Assembly: GCA_018648945.1 (NCBI GenBank)
Contig: JABGQJ010000497.1
Coordinates: 1 to 5,947 of the forward strand
Origin: Victivallales bacterium
GTDB lineage: Bacteria > Verrucomicrobiota > Lentisphaeria > Oligosphaerales > Lenti-02
Length of the DNA stretch: 5,947 nucleotides
Reading direction: 5' to 3'
Position numbers and translations under genes: made by a program
Notes under the pieces: model-generated
What the model was told of the DNA's origin: nothing
Databases searched by the model: none
The model's input: only the letters and a program-made list of their open reading frames with translations
Shown here: positions 1 through 5,903 of the stretch, piece after piece
Position numbering within the stretch: the stretch's first letter is position 1
How the letters are laid out: every line of letters starts with the position of its first letter

Positions 1-141
1 GAGCACCCCGAGAAGACGCCCTTTATGTGCCACCGCATCTACGATCTCGCACCGCTGCGCGCCTGTGGCCTCAGTGTACCCTCAACTCCCATGGCCGAGG
101 GTCTCCGCCAGCACGTCACCGGTCTCCTTGCCCGCCAGTAG
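1..141 (+). CDS. C-terminal end of an unrecognised protein (5' end outside window)
   Basis: The first frame is open from base 1 and ends at TAG 139-141, giving 46 residues: it begins EHPEKTPFMCHRIYDLAPLR and ends in ...VTGLLARQ. Most codons end in G or C, as in the confident genes here, and the peptide looks like a normal soluble C-terminus with a closing amphipathic helix (GLRQHVTGLLARQ). No catalytic motif falls in the visible part, so I do not assign a family. It converges on the sulfatase, with 103 bp between the two stop codons. That gap holds a hairpin-forming repeat that could help end transcription from both sides. An opposing 44-codon reading frame (82-216) overlaps its end and is the weaker alternative. 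Confidence 0.6.
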   Translation, partial: EHPEKTPFMCHRIYDLAPLRACGLSVPSTPMAEGLRQHVTGLLARQ

Positions 142-149
142 GCGACAGA

Positions 150-201
150 TCAGCTCGACGGAAGCGCAGAAGACGGTTGCCCAGGCGGCGTGCCCGGAAC
201 C
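150..201 (-). repeat. Copy A of a 52-bp direct repeat, downstream of the sulfatase
   Basis: This segment aligns without gaps to 1785-1836: 39 of 52 bases match, and 32 of 37 match in the core 165-201. The core folds as a hairpin: GGTTGCC (175-181) faces GGAACC (196-201) with one bulged G, and an inner GGC/GCC stem. On the minus strand, in the frame matching copy B, it reads VPGTPPGQPSSALPSS followed by TGA, against VPGTPLWQPFSAAFPS and TGA in copy B. It lies between two converging genes, where it could act as a bidirectional terminator or processing hairpin, although no T-run follows. A dispersed palindromic (REP-like) element or a duplicated gene end would both explain it. Confidence 0.65.
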
Positions 202-244
202 AACACGCACTCCCATCCTGCTCTCCCTTCTCGTGTCGGGGTTC

Positions 245-1726
245 TCACCGCTGATTCAGCCAGGCGGCAACGCGGGCTTCATCTTCCTCATCCCAGCCAG
301 TGAAGGCATTGTCCATGAGCTTGTCGTAGTCCGAAGACGGATTGCCGGCCAAGCTGTAGGAGTTGTCCTCGTACAGGCCGCGTTTGGCCTGACGCTGGAA
401 CTGCGCGAAGTTGTGACGCCGGTAGTCCTCCCAGACCTTCAGCGTCTCCTGCCGGTCGACCAGGCCATCGATGATCCCCAACAACTCCGCCGCCTCGGCC
501 GGCTCCTGGTCGATGAGGTCATCCAGTTCCTCCGGATCGGCGTGCAGGTTGAACAGCCGCGATGGATAGCCCTCGTGGACCATCAGCTTGTAGTCGCCAC
601 GGCGGATCATCCAGGACATGGTGTTCGAGGTGACGCCACAGTACGTCGCCAACGCCCAGCCCCGGCTCTCGCTGGTCTCGCCCCTCGCCAGAGGCAGGAG
701 CGATTCGCCGTCGAAGCAGGCCCGTTTGTCCAGCCCCGCAAGCTCGCAGATGGTCGGGGCCATGTCGATCAGCGAGATCGGCGTCGCGATGCGCTGTCCC
801 TGTCTGACCCCCGGCCCGCTGAAAATCAGCGGCACCCGCGCCGAGCCCTCGAAGTGGCTCATCTTGTAGTACTGCTGGTGCTCAAGGGCCAACTCCCCAT
901 GATCGCTGGAAAAGATGACCATGGTGTTGTCCGCCATTCCCGCTTCCGCCAACGCCGCCATCAGCTCGCCGACAATGGCATCTGCCTCGGCGCACATGGC
1001 AAAGTAGATGCGGCGAATCGTCTTGACCGTCTCGTCCCCGAAGCCCTGACGCCACCCCTTCGCCTTCTGCTGGTAGACGTTGGCTGGATGGGCGGTCTCG
1101 TCAATCGGCGGCACGTCCACGAGATCGGCGGGGATCTTGTTCAGCCAATACTCGTTCGTGCGGAATGCGGCATGCACCAGACCGGGGTTCAGGCAGATGA
1201 AGAACGGTTTCTCGCTGTCGCCACGGGACTTGATGAACTCAATCGCCCGGTCGGCGCTCTGCCAATCGCGCGTGTGGCACCGTCGGTCCGTTCCGGGAGA
1301 GACCGAGTATTCCTGCGCGGAATCGGCGTTCATCACCGGACGGGGAACCGTGTTCAGGGGCTCCAGGAAATCGGCAATGCGGTTCATGACCGAATGGGTG
1401 CCGGTGAGGTGATCCATGTGCTTGCCCAGCAGCAGCGTGTCATGGGTGGCGGCCACGGCCTGATGGTACGTCCACATCCCCCTCTCCAACCCCTTGAAGT
1501 TGTTCCAGCTCTCGCATCTGTGCGTGTAGGTCCCGGAAAGCATGTTGGCGCGGGAGGGGCAGCAGATCGGGTTGGTGCAGTAGGCGTTCTCGAACAGCGT
1601 GCCGTTGGCGGCCAGCCGGTCGATGTTCGGCGTCGCCTCGGCCAGTGCGGGGTGGATTCCCTGGCAGCCGAGCATGCGCCCATCCCAACTCTCCGCGTGA
1701 AACATGAGTATGTTCATCTGAGCCAT
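245..1726 (-). CDS. ARSK-like sulfatase (formylglycine-dependent, family S1), no signal peptide
   Basis: This 493-aa protein belongs to the type I sulfatases, which hydrolyse sulfate esters using a formylglycine made from an active-site cysteine. The site is ICCPSRANMLSG: C55 is the modified residue of C-x-P-S-R, with R59 behind it. Other expected parts are E12 and D15 in HAESWDGR (metal), K102 and H111 (GKHMDHLTGTH), and D275-H276 in SSDHGELALEH, followed by K288. ESWNNFKGL right after the active site, RDWQSAD, YFAMCAEADA and the SSDHGELALEHQQYYKMS block closely match what I recall of human arylsulfatase K, a lysosomal glucuronate-2-sulfatase. A 2-O-sulfated uronate substrate is therefore likely but inferred. 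The protein starts directly in the first beta strand, so it is probably cytosolic. The start has a good Shine-Dalgarno sequence (AGGAG, complement of 1733-1737). It follows two RNA-modification genes on the same strand and needs a maturase encoded elsewhere. E12 stands where most family members have Asp. Confidence 0.93.
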   Translation of the reverse strand: MAQMNILMFHAESWDGRMLGCQGIHPALAEATPNIDRLAANGTLFENAYCTNPICCPSRANMLSGTYTHRCESWNNFKGLERGMWTYHQAVAATHDTLLLGKHMDHLTGTHSVMNRIADFLEPLNTVPRPVMNADSAQEYSVSPGTDRRCHTRDWQSADRAIEFIKSRGDSEKPFFICLNPGLVHAAFRTNEYWLNKIPADLVDVPPIDETAHPANVYQQKAKGWRQGFGDETVKTIRRIYFAMCAEADAIVGELMAALAEAGMADNTMVIFSSDHGELALEHQQYYKMSHFEGSARVPLIFSGPGVRQGQRIATPISLIDMAPTICELAGLDKRACFDGESLLPLARGETSESRGWALATYCGVTSNTMSWMIRRGDYKLMVHEGYPSRLFNLHADPEELDDLIDQEPAEAAELLGIIDGLVDRQETLKVWEDYRRHNFAQFQRQAKRGLYEDNSYSLAGNPSSDYDKLMDNAFTGWDEEDEARVAAWLNQR

Positions 1727-1761
1727 CTGAGTCTCCTAAATACACGACCGAGCGCATGGGT

Positions 1762-1788
1762 ATGTTACTGCGGCTTCCATCCCGTCAA
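1762..1788 (-). promoter_or_regulatory. Candidate sulfatase promoter
   Basis: On the minus strand, TTGACG (1788-1783, 5 of 6 to consensus) is followed after 15 bp by TAACAT (1767-1762, 4 of 6), ending 35 bp before the sulfatase ATG. The -35-like hexamer contains the stop codon of the upstream pseudouridine synthase. The 15-bp spacing is short, so this is weak; read-through from the upstream genes is the alternative. Confidence 0.3.
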
Positions 1789-1836
1789 CTCGGGAAGGCC
1801 GCAGAGAACGGTTGCCAAAGCGGCGTGCCGGGAACC
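1785..1836 (-). repeat. Copy B of the 52-bp direct repeat, overlapping the pseudouridine synthase 3' end
   Basis: This is the partner of 150-201, in the same orientation, 1,635 bp away, with the sulfatase between them. GGTTGCC (1810-1816) and GGAACC (1831-1836) form the same bulged stem as in copy A, although the inner sequence differs. The core 1800-1836 matches copy A at 32 of 37 positions, while the stop-proximal 15 bases have drifted (7 of 15). On the minus strand it encodes VPGTPLWQPFSAAFPS and the TGA stop of the upstream gene, so it is both repeat and coding sequence. Confidence 0.65.
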
Positions 1837-2474
1837 GGCGCGACGATGCGGCAGCTGGCCCGATCCCCCACCGGATGGGGAATCGTCAACTCCCAGCCGT
1901 GCAGAGCGATCGCGCCGTCCGGCAGTCGCTCCCGCGAGCCATAGGGCAGATCGCCAACGACGGGCAAGCCTACGTGGGCCAACTGCACGCGAATCTGGTG
2001 GTATCGTCCGGTCAGCAGGCGGATCTGCAACAGGCTGCGCCCGTCATTGACACCGAGCATCCGGTATTCCAGGACCGCATGTTTGCCTCGGGGATGATCG
2101 GTGGCCACCACCCGCGCCTGATGCGAGTCGTGGACAAGGGTGTCCTCCAACCGAGCCTCGCGGTTGGGGGGCTGCCCGGTCACAACTGCGAGATACGTCT
2201 TGCTGCAATCCCTGGCCCGTTGCGAGGCATTCAGCCGTGACAACGCCTTGCTGGTGCGGGCGAAGAGCACCACGCCGCTCACCGGCCGGTCGATCCGGTG
2301 CACCGCCTCCAGGAAAACCTTGCCCGCCTTCGCGAACTCCTGCTTGATCCAGGCCTTGGCCCGGGACTCCAGACTATCGGCGTGCGCCCCGGACGGTTGG
2401 GTCACCAAGCCGGCGGGCTTGTTCACGGCCAGCAGATGGTTGTCCACCAGCAGAATCTCGGAATCAGCCATCAT
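1785..2474 (-). CDS. RluA-family pseudouridine synthase (no S4 domain)
   Basis: This 229-aa enzyme converts uridine to pseudouridine in structured RNA, either rRNA or tRNA. The family signature HRIDRPVSG spans 59-67, with D62 the catalytic aspartate. NKPAGLVTQPSG (18-29) and LLTGRYHQIRVQLAHVGLPV (153-172) are the other conserved blocks, and the closing IALHGWELTIPHPV strand is typical. There is no N-terminal S4 domain, and the length is close to E. coli RluA (219 aa). I chose ATG 2474 because its A is also the last base of the methyltransferase stop (TGATG), with GGAG 9 bases upstream. A second in-frame ATG follows immediately at 2471. A longer in-frame extension to 2681 only runs through the upstream gene and lacks family similarity. 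The last 16 residues (V214-S229) and the stop lie in repeat copy B. The target nucleotide cannot be read from sequence. Confidence 0.93.
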   Translation of the reverse strand: MMADSEILLVDNHLLAVNKPAGLVTQPSGAHADSLESRAKAWIKQEFAKAGKVFLEAVHRIDRPVSGVVLFARTSKALSRLNASQRARDCSKTYLAVVTGQPPNREARLEDTLVHDSHQARVVATDHPRGKHAVLEYRMLGVNDGRSLLQIRLLTGRYHQIRVQLAHVGLPVVGDLPYGSRERLPDGAIALHGWELTIPHPVGDRASCRIVAPVPGTPLWQPFSAAFPS

Positions 2475-3328
2475 CAGGAGCCACTCCAAACCGCGTAGGT
2501 ACCCGAAGGCACGGGCAGCACGTCCTGGCCCTCGCCAAGGACCATCTCGCCCGCGACCACCTCGCCACCAAGCCCAGCCAGGCTCTGGGACAAGAGATGA
2601 TTGAGCACCAACGGCGTGTAGCCGGGCGTATGGCAGGAAAGGAAAACAAACCGGGCGGGCGTGGAGAGCACGGCGCGGCATTGGGCCAGAATCTGCAGCA
2701 GGTCGTCGCTGATCTTGAACAGTTCCTGGCGCGTACCGCGACCGAAACTGGGGGGGTCAAGGATGATGCCGTCGTAGGTGTTGCCCCGGCGCTCCTCGCG
2801 AGCGAGGAACTTCTGCACATCATCCACAATCCAGCGGACGGGGGCCTCCGTCAGGTTGTTCAGCGCGGCGTTCTCCCGTGCCCACGCGACCATCTTCCGC
2901 GAGGCATCCAGATGACAGACGCGGCAGCCCAGGCGAGCCGCCGCCAGGGTGGCGCCGCCCGAGTAGGCGAAGAGGTTCAGCACGGAGACTTCGCGGTTCC
3001 GTTGGCGGTCGTCGCCGAGGAACTCCCGCAGCCAGCGCCAAGACCGCAGATGCTCGGGGAAGACCCCCACATGGCCAAAGTCCGTGGCCTCCAGACGGAA
3101 AACAAGCCCATCCACCGTGGCCTGCCAGGACTCCGGCAAGGGTTGTCGGACCTCCCAGCGATTGCCCTGCTCGCGCCCAAACCGCGCGTGGGCTTCCCCC
3201 CACGCGCTCGGGCCCAGACTGGGGCGCCACACCGCTTGCGCGCAAGGGCGGTCCAGGACCACCGGGCCAAACCGTTCCAGCTTGCGGCCGTCGCCGGCAT
3301 CCAAAAGACAGTATGTATTCTCAGTCAC
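2474..3328 (-). CDS. RlmI-like class I SAM-dependent methyltransferase (PUA-less)
   Basis: This 284-aa protein is a Rossmann-fold methyltransferase of the RlmI/RlmK (COG1092-like) group, which includes enzymes methylating 23S rRNA cytosines or guanines; the substrate of this one is unknown. The N-terminal part (LLDAGDGRKLERFGPVVLDRP, 8-28) is a conserved beta-rich module, not a PUA domain. The catalytic half has motif I VLNLFAYSGG (117-125), the acidic D141 for SAM ribose, VDDV (168-171) and the DPPSFGRG loop (191-198). I chose GTG at 3328 because GGAG (complement of 3337-3340) sits 8 bases ahead; the upstream in-frame TTG at 3334 would be only 2 bases from it. Its TGA stop shares a base with the ATG of the pseudouridine synthase, so the two are probably translationally coupled and may both act on ribosomal RNA. 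It diverges from the permease across a 111-bp gap. Confidence 0.9.
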   Translation of the reverse strand: MTENTYCLLDAGDGRKLERFGPVVLDRPCAQAVWRPSLGPSAWGEAHARFGREQGNRWEVRQPLPESWQATVDGLVFRLEATDFGHVGVFPEHLRSWRWLREFLGDDRQRNREVSVLNLFAYSGGATLAAARLGCRVCHLDASRKMVAWARENAALNNLTEAPVRWIVDDVQKFLAREERRGNTYDGIILDPPSFGRGTRQELFKISDDLLQILAQCRAVLSTPARFVFLSCHTPGYTPLVLNHLLSQSLAGLGGEVVAGEMVLGEGQDVLPVPSGTYAVWSGS

Positions 3329-3336
3329 TCGCAAGG

Positions 3337-3340
3337 CTCC
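3337..3340 (-). promoter_or_regulatory. Ribosome binding site that decides the methyltransferase start
   Basis: CTCC on the + strand gives GGAG on the minus strand. It is 8 bases from GTG 3328 but only 2 bases from TTG 3334, which favours the GTG start. Confidence 0.6.
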
Positions 3341-3351
3341 GGAAGTAGGAA

Positions 3352-3365
3352 GGACCCCGTGGTCC
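3352..3365. other. Perfect short inverted repeat in the divergent region
   Basis: GGACC (3352-3356) and GGTCC (3361-3365) form a 5-bp stem with a 4-base loop. It lies 11 bases upstream of the methyltransferase GGAG site. It may be a leader hairpin or a small operator half-site pair, or simply chance in GC-rich sequence. Confidence 0.3.
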
Positions 3366-3368
3366 CCC

Positions 3369-3397
3369 TTGAAATGAGACGACTGCTCCGCACATTA
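3369..3397 (+). promoter_or_regulatory. Candidate permease promoter
   Basis: TTGAAA (3369-3374) is followed after 17 bp by ACATTA (3392-3397), which is a poor -10 match. Transcription would begin near 3404, leaving about a 36-base leader before the permease ATG. It is supported mainly by position in the only divergent gap of the window. Confidence 0.25.
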
Positions 3398-3420
3398 GGC
3401 AAATCTACACCAGTTTGCAA
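3392..3420 (-). promoter_or_regulatory. Candidate methyltransferase promoter
   Basis: On the minus strand TTGCAA (3420-3415) is followed after 17 bp by TAATGT (3397-3392), a moderate -35 and weak -10. It would give a leader of roughly 57 bases. It overlaps the candidate plus-strand promoter and the inverted repeat at 3399-3418, so the two directions could interfere or share a regulator. Confidence 0.25.
3399..3418. promoter_or_regulatory. Inverted repeat, possible operator or leader hairpin
   Basis: GCAAA-T-CT (3399-3406) faces AG-TTTGC (3412-3418), seven pairs with one bulged T and a 5-base loop. It is centred between the divergent genes and 21 bases upstream of the permease start, a suitable place for a repressor site. 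No regulator gene is present in the window. No known purine riboswitch core is visible here. Confidence 0.3.
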
Positions 3421-3439
3421 GAGAAACGCCCTGCCCGCC

Positions 3440-4741
3440 ATGCCCAACTCACCTCATTCCGTCCCCTCCGGGCGGGCCGCTGTGGCCCTGGCCGGGGTGC
3501 AGCACGCGCTGGCCATGTTTGCCGGCGTGGTCATGGTCCCCATCCTGGTCGCCCGCATCGCGGGGTTCGACGCGACCTCCACCATTGCGCTCACCACCGC
3601 TGCGGTCTGGGTTTCGGGACTGACCACGTTGCTGCAGGCTGGGCGCCTGGGGCCGGTCGGCTCGGGATACCTCTGCGTCATGGGCTCAAGCGCCCTGTTC
3701 ATCGTGCCCGCGGCGGCCGCAGGCAGGGCGGGTGGGCCAGCCCTGATCTTTGGCATGGGCCTGGCGCTCTGCCCCATCGAACTGATCGCCAGCCAGATGG
3801 TGCCGTTTCTCCGTCGGATCTCGCCGCCCCCCGTGGTCGGCTCCATCATTCTGCTCATCGCGCTCGGGGTGGTGCCGATCAGCGTGCAGCAGTTCGGCGG
3901 CGGCAGAGGGAATCCGGAATTCGGCTCGGCCGTATACCTGTTGGTCGGCACCGTGACCGTGCTCGTCACCTTGACGGCGGCGTTCTCGCACCTAGCCTGG
4001 CTGCGCATCTCCTCGATCCTCCTCGGATTGGGTGCGGGCTACGGCCTTGGCGCCTGCCTGGGCCTGGTGAACTGGGGTCCCGTCCGGGACGCCGCCTGGA
4101 TCGGCTTCCCCCGACCTCTGGCCGGCGGCCTGGCCTTCGACGCAGGCCACATCCTGCCCTTCGCCCTGGCCTACTTCATGACCAGCATCGAGACCTTCGG
4201 GGACATGAACACGATCGCGGAGATCACCGAAGGTCGCCTGGAGAAGGCCAAGACATCCCGCATCCGAGGCGGGCTGCTGGCCGACGCCGTGGGCAGCGCC
4301 TTGGCCAGCGTCTTCGGCACCACCCCAAACACCTCCTACAGCGGCAATCTGGCGATCGTGCAACTCACTGGCGTGACCGCCCGGGCCGCTGGCCTGGTGG
4401 CGGGAGGCGTTCTCCTCATGCTGGGGTTCATCCCGAAACTCGGGGCCTTGGTCGCCGCCATGCCGGCCCCGGCGGTAGGCGGCGGCATGGTCGTCGCTAT
4501 GGCGATCCTCCTCGGCGTCGGCATGCGCATCGCCATGCGCGATGGGGGAGGCAACCGCAGTCTCGCCATCGTCGGGTTCGCCTGCGTCTTCGGGGTCGGC
4601 ATCCAGAGCGTGCCGGAGCTTCTCCAGCACGCGCCCGAGTGGCTGCAGCCCCTGTGCAAGTCCGCCACCTCCCTCGGCGGCGGGCTCGCCATCCTTCTCC
4701 ATCTGGCGCTGCCGCGCGCGGAACCGACCGGCGCCGATTGA
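3440..4741 (+). CDS. NCS2-family nucleobase:cation symporter (NAT branch)
   Basis: This 433-aa membrane protein is of the usual length for proton- or sodium-coupled uptake carriers of the xanthine/uracil permease family. Hydrophobic segments run throughout, starting with QHALAMFAGVVMVPIL (21-36), which carries the TM1 QH motif. SIETFGD (249-255) gives E251 and D255, matching E272 and D276 of E. coli XanQ. LADA (280-283) gives D282, matching D304. The substrate motif region PNTSYSGNLAIVQLTG (296-311) has G302, N303, A305 and T310 where XanQ has Q324, N325, G327 and T332; the usual Gln/Glu/Pro is replaced by Gly, so the substrate is uncertain. MPAPAVGGG (341-349) is the TM10 block. ATG 3440 was chosen because it starts just before the family N-terminus; no clear Shine-Dalgarno precedes it, and upstream in-frame codons are antisense to the methyltransferase. 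An epimerase gene follows after 66 bp. Confidence 0.92.
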   Translation: MPNSPHSVPSGRAAVALAGVQHALAMFAGVVMVPILVARIAGFDATSTIALTTAAVWVSGLTTLLQAGRLGPVGSGYLCVMGSSALFIVPAAAAGRAGGPALIFGMGLALCPIELIASQMVPFLRRISPPPVVGSIILLIALGVVPISVQQFGGGRGNPEFGSAVYLLVGTVTVLVTLTAAFSHLAWLRISSILLGLGAGYGLGACLGLVNWGPVRDAAWIGFPRPLAGGLAFDAGHILPFALAYFMTSIETFGDMNTIAEITEGRLEKAKTSRIRGGLLADAVGSALASVFGTTPNTSYSGNLAIVQLTGVTARAAGLVAGGVLLMLGFIPKLGALVAAMPAPAVGGGMVVAMAILLGVGMRIAMRDGGGNRSLAIVGFACVFGVGIQSVPELLQHAPEWLQPLCKSATSLGGGLAILLHLALPRAEPTGAD

Positions 4742-4794
4742 CGGCACCCACTTCCCCCCTACATTCCCCGAGAGTTGAACCAGCACACCAGCAA

Positions 4795-4800
4795 AGAGGT
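4795..4800 (+). promoter_or_regulatory. Ribosome binding site that decides the epimerase start
   Basis: AGAGGT lies 7 bases before ATG 4808. This favours that start over the in-frame TTG at 4775, which has no comparable site and would add 11 residues before the first family strand. Confidence 0.65.
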
Positions 4801-4807
4801 ACTCCCC

Positions 4808-5647
4808 ATGGCAGTCAAGATCGCAGTGATGGTCCACAATCTGAAGATGGATGCCTACGAAGGCATGGAAGCCACCGCCCGCATGGGCGCGACCGGTCTG
4901 CACATCAGTGCCGGGGCCAAAGGCTTCCGCCCTGAGGATCTGGACGCGGCCGGGCGCAAGAAGCTCGTCGCCCACGTCCGCTCCCTCGGGCTGGAGATTT
5001 CCGCGATCAGCGCCTGGGGCGGGCAGGTGGATCTCGGCGAGCCCGAGGGCCTGGACGGGCACATCGAGCACGGCAAGCGACTCCTTGAACTGGCCGCCGA
5101 CCTGGAATGCGGCATCTGGCAGGGGCACTGCGGCATCATGCCGCACCTGCGCAGCGACCCCAAATGGCAGCGCTTCGTCGACGCGTTCGGCAGGATCTGC
5201 GAGCGCGGCGAGGAAGTCGGGGCATCCCTGGCCATCGAGACGGGACCCGAGCCGCCGGAGACGCTGCGCGACATGATCCTTGACGTGGGCAGCAAGGCCC
5301 TGCGCGTCAACTACGACCCCGCCAACCTGATCCTCTGGCCCGCCCGCTACATGCAGCTGGCTGGCGAGGAATACGACCGCGAGAAGGCGTTCGCCGAGTA
5401 CAAGCCGGTACAGGGCGCGACCATCCTCGGCCCTTACACCGTCCACACCCACGCCAAGGACGCCAAAGTCTTCCCCGACACAGGCCGCCGCGAAGTGCCC
5501 CTCGGCGAAGGCTGGGTCGATTGGCCCGAATACGTGCGCCTGCTCCAGGAACAGGGCTTCGACGGCTACTTCGCCATCGAGCGCGAAGTGGGCGAGGATC
5601 CAGTCGGAGACATCACCCGCGCCGTCCGCTTCCTGCAAACGCTCTAG
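4808..5647 (+). CDS. Sugar phosphate isomerase/epimerase-like TIM-barrel protein
   Basis: This 279-aa protein belongs to the xylose-isomerase-like TIM-barrel superfamily (AP endonuclease 2 fold), which includes hydroxypyruvate isomerase, inosose isomerase/dehydratase and ketose 3-epimerases. Repeating beta/alpha units begin at MAVKIAVMV. The four expected divalent metal ligands are visible: E144 (LAIETGPEPP), D170 (VNYDPANL), H215 (VHTHAKDA) and E258 (FAIEREVG). K217 and D218 follow the metal histidine, and VPLGEGWVDWPEY (230-242) is the usual loop before the last strands. The full barrel is present with no frameshift. The start is set by the AGAGGT site. It lies 66 bp behind the permease with no strong terminator between, so the two may be co-transcribed and could act on an imported compound. 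The substrate is not readable; a carbohydrate or small hydroxy-keto acid is most likely. Confidence 0.9.
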   Translation: MAVKIAVMVHNLKMDAYEGMEATARMGATGLHISAGAKGFRPEDLDAAGRKKLVAHVRSLGLEISAISAWGGQVDLGEPEGLDGHIEHGKRLLELAADLECGIWQGHCGIMPHLRSDPKWQRFVDAFGRICERGEEVGASLAIETGPEPPETLRDMILDVGSKALRVNYDPANLILWPARYMQLAGEEYDREKAFAEYKPVQGATILGPYTVHTHAKDAKVFPDTGRREVPLGEGWVDWPEYVRLLQEQGFDGYFAIEREVGEDPVGDITRAVRFLQTL

Positions 5648-5682
5648 CCTGGACCTGGACGCCGGGGAGTGGAGAGGATCCC

Positions 5683-5704
5683 TGCACATCCGCACGATTG
5701 TGCA
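5683..5704 (+). terminator. Inverted repeat after the epimerase, possible terminator
   Basis: TGCACA (5683-5688) and TGTGCA (5699-5704) are a perfect 6-bp stem around a 10-base loop, starting 36 bases after the epimerase stop. No T-run follows, so as an intrinsic terminator it is weak; it could equally be a protein-binding dyad. Confidence 0.3.
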
Positions 5705-5715
5705 CGGCAGATATC

Positions 5716-5744
5716 TTGTACTTCCCGGCGTTCGGTGGTACACT
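5716..5744 (+). promoter_or_regulatory. Candidate sigma-70-like promoter
   Basis: TTGTAC (5716-5721) is followed by exactly 17 bp and TACACT (5739-5744, 4 of 6 to TATAAT). This stretch is more AT-rich than its surroundings, as promoters in GC-rich genomes often are. Transcription would start near 5751 and run to the right through at least 197 bases without an evident gene. Confidence 0.4.
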
Positions 5745-5903
5745 CAATAGGTAATGTGCGACGAGGAATTGCTGCTCCCCTGCTGGCCGACAGATGCACC
5801 CCCAACGGGCTCCTAGCCGGACCAGAGGATGGACAGAACTCGCGTCGCAAGGTTCCCGCTTCGCGGATCAGGCAGCAAGTGCCGCACTAGGCGGAAACCG
5901 AAT

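Noticed and set aside
65..2050. 661-codon open frame on the + strand antisense to the sulfatase
   Set aside because: It has no recognisable domain, is rich in Arg, Val, Leu and Gly as expected for a high-GC antisense frame, and lies opposite a sulfatase with intact catalytic motifs.
2475..2681. 69-residue N-terminal extension of the pseudouridine synthase
   Set aside because: It runs through the methyltransferase coding region and lacks S4-domain features. ATG 2474 with the TGATG overlap and GGAG site is a better start.
2597..3439. 281-codon N-terminal extension of the permease frame
   Set aside because: It is antisense to the methyltransferase and has no membrane segments or family similarity; the NCS2 family begins just after ATG 3440.
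3415..4935. 506-codon + frame overlapping the permease in another phase
   Set aside because: The translation is a string of Arg, Pro, Gly and His, the usual product of reading GC-rich codons out of phase.
3992..5743. 583-codon open frame on the - strand opposite the permease and epimerase
   Set aside because: It spans two genes whose own frames carry clear family motifs. The translation is low-complexity Ala/Gly/Asp/Val with no domain, a typical shadow of GC-rich codon usage.
5669..5890. 73-codon + frame after the epimerase
   Set aside because: No ribosome binding site, no family resemblance, rare-looking composition, and it runs across the candidate promoter.
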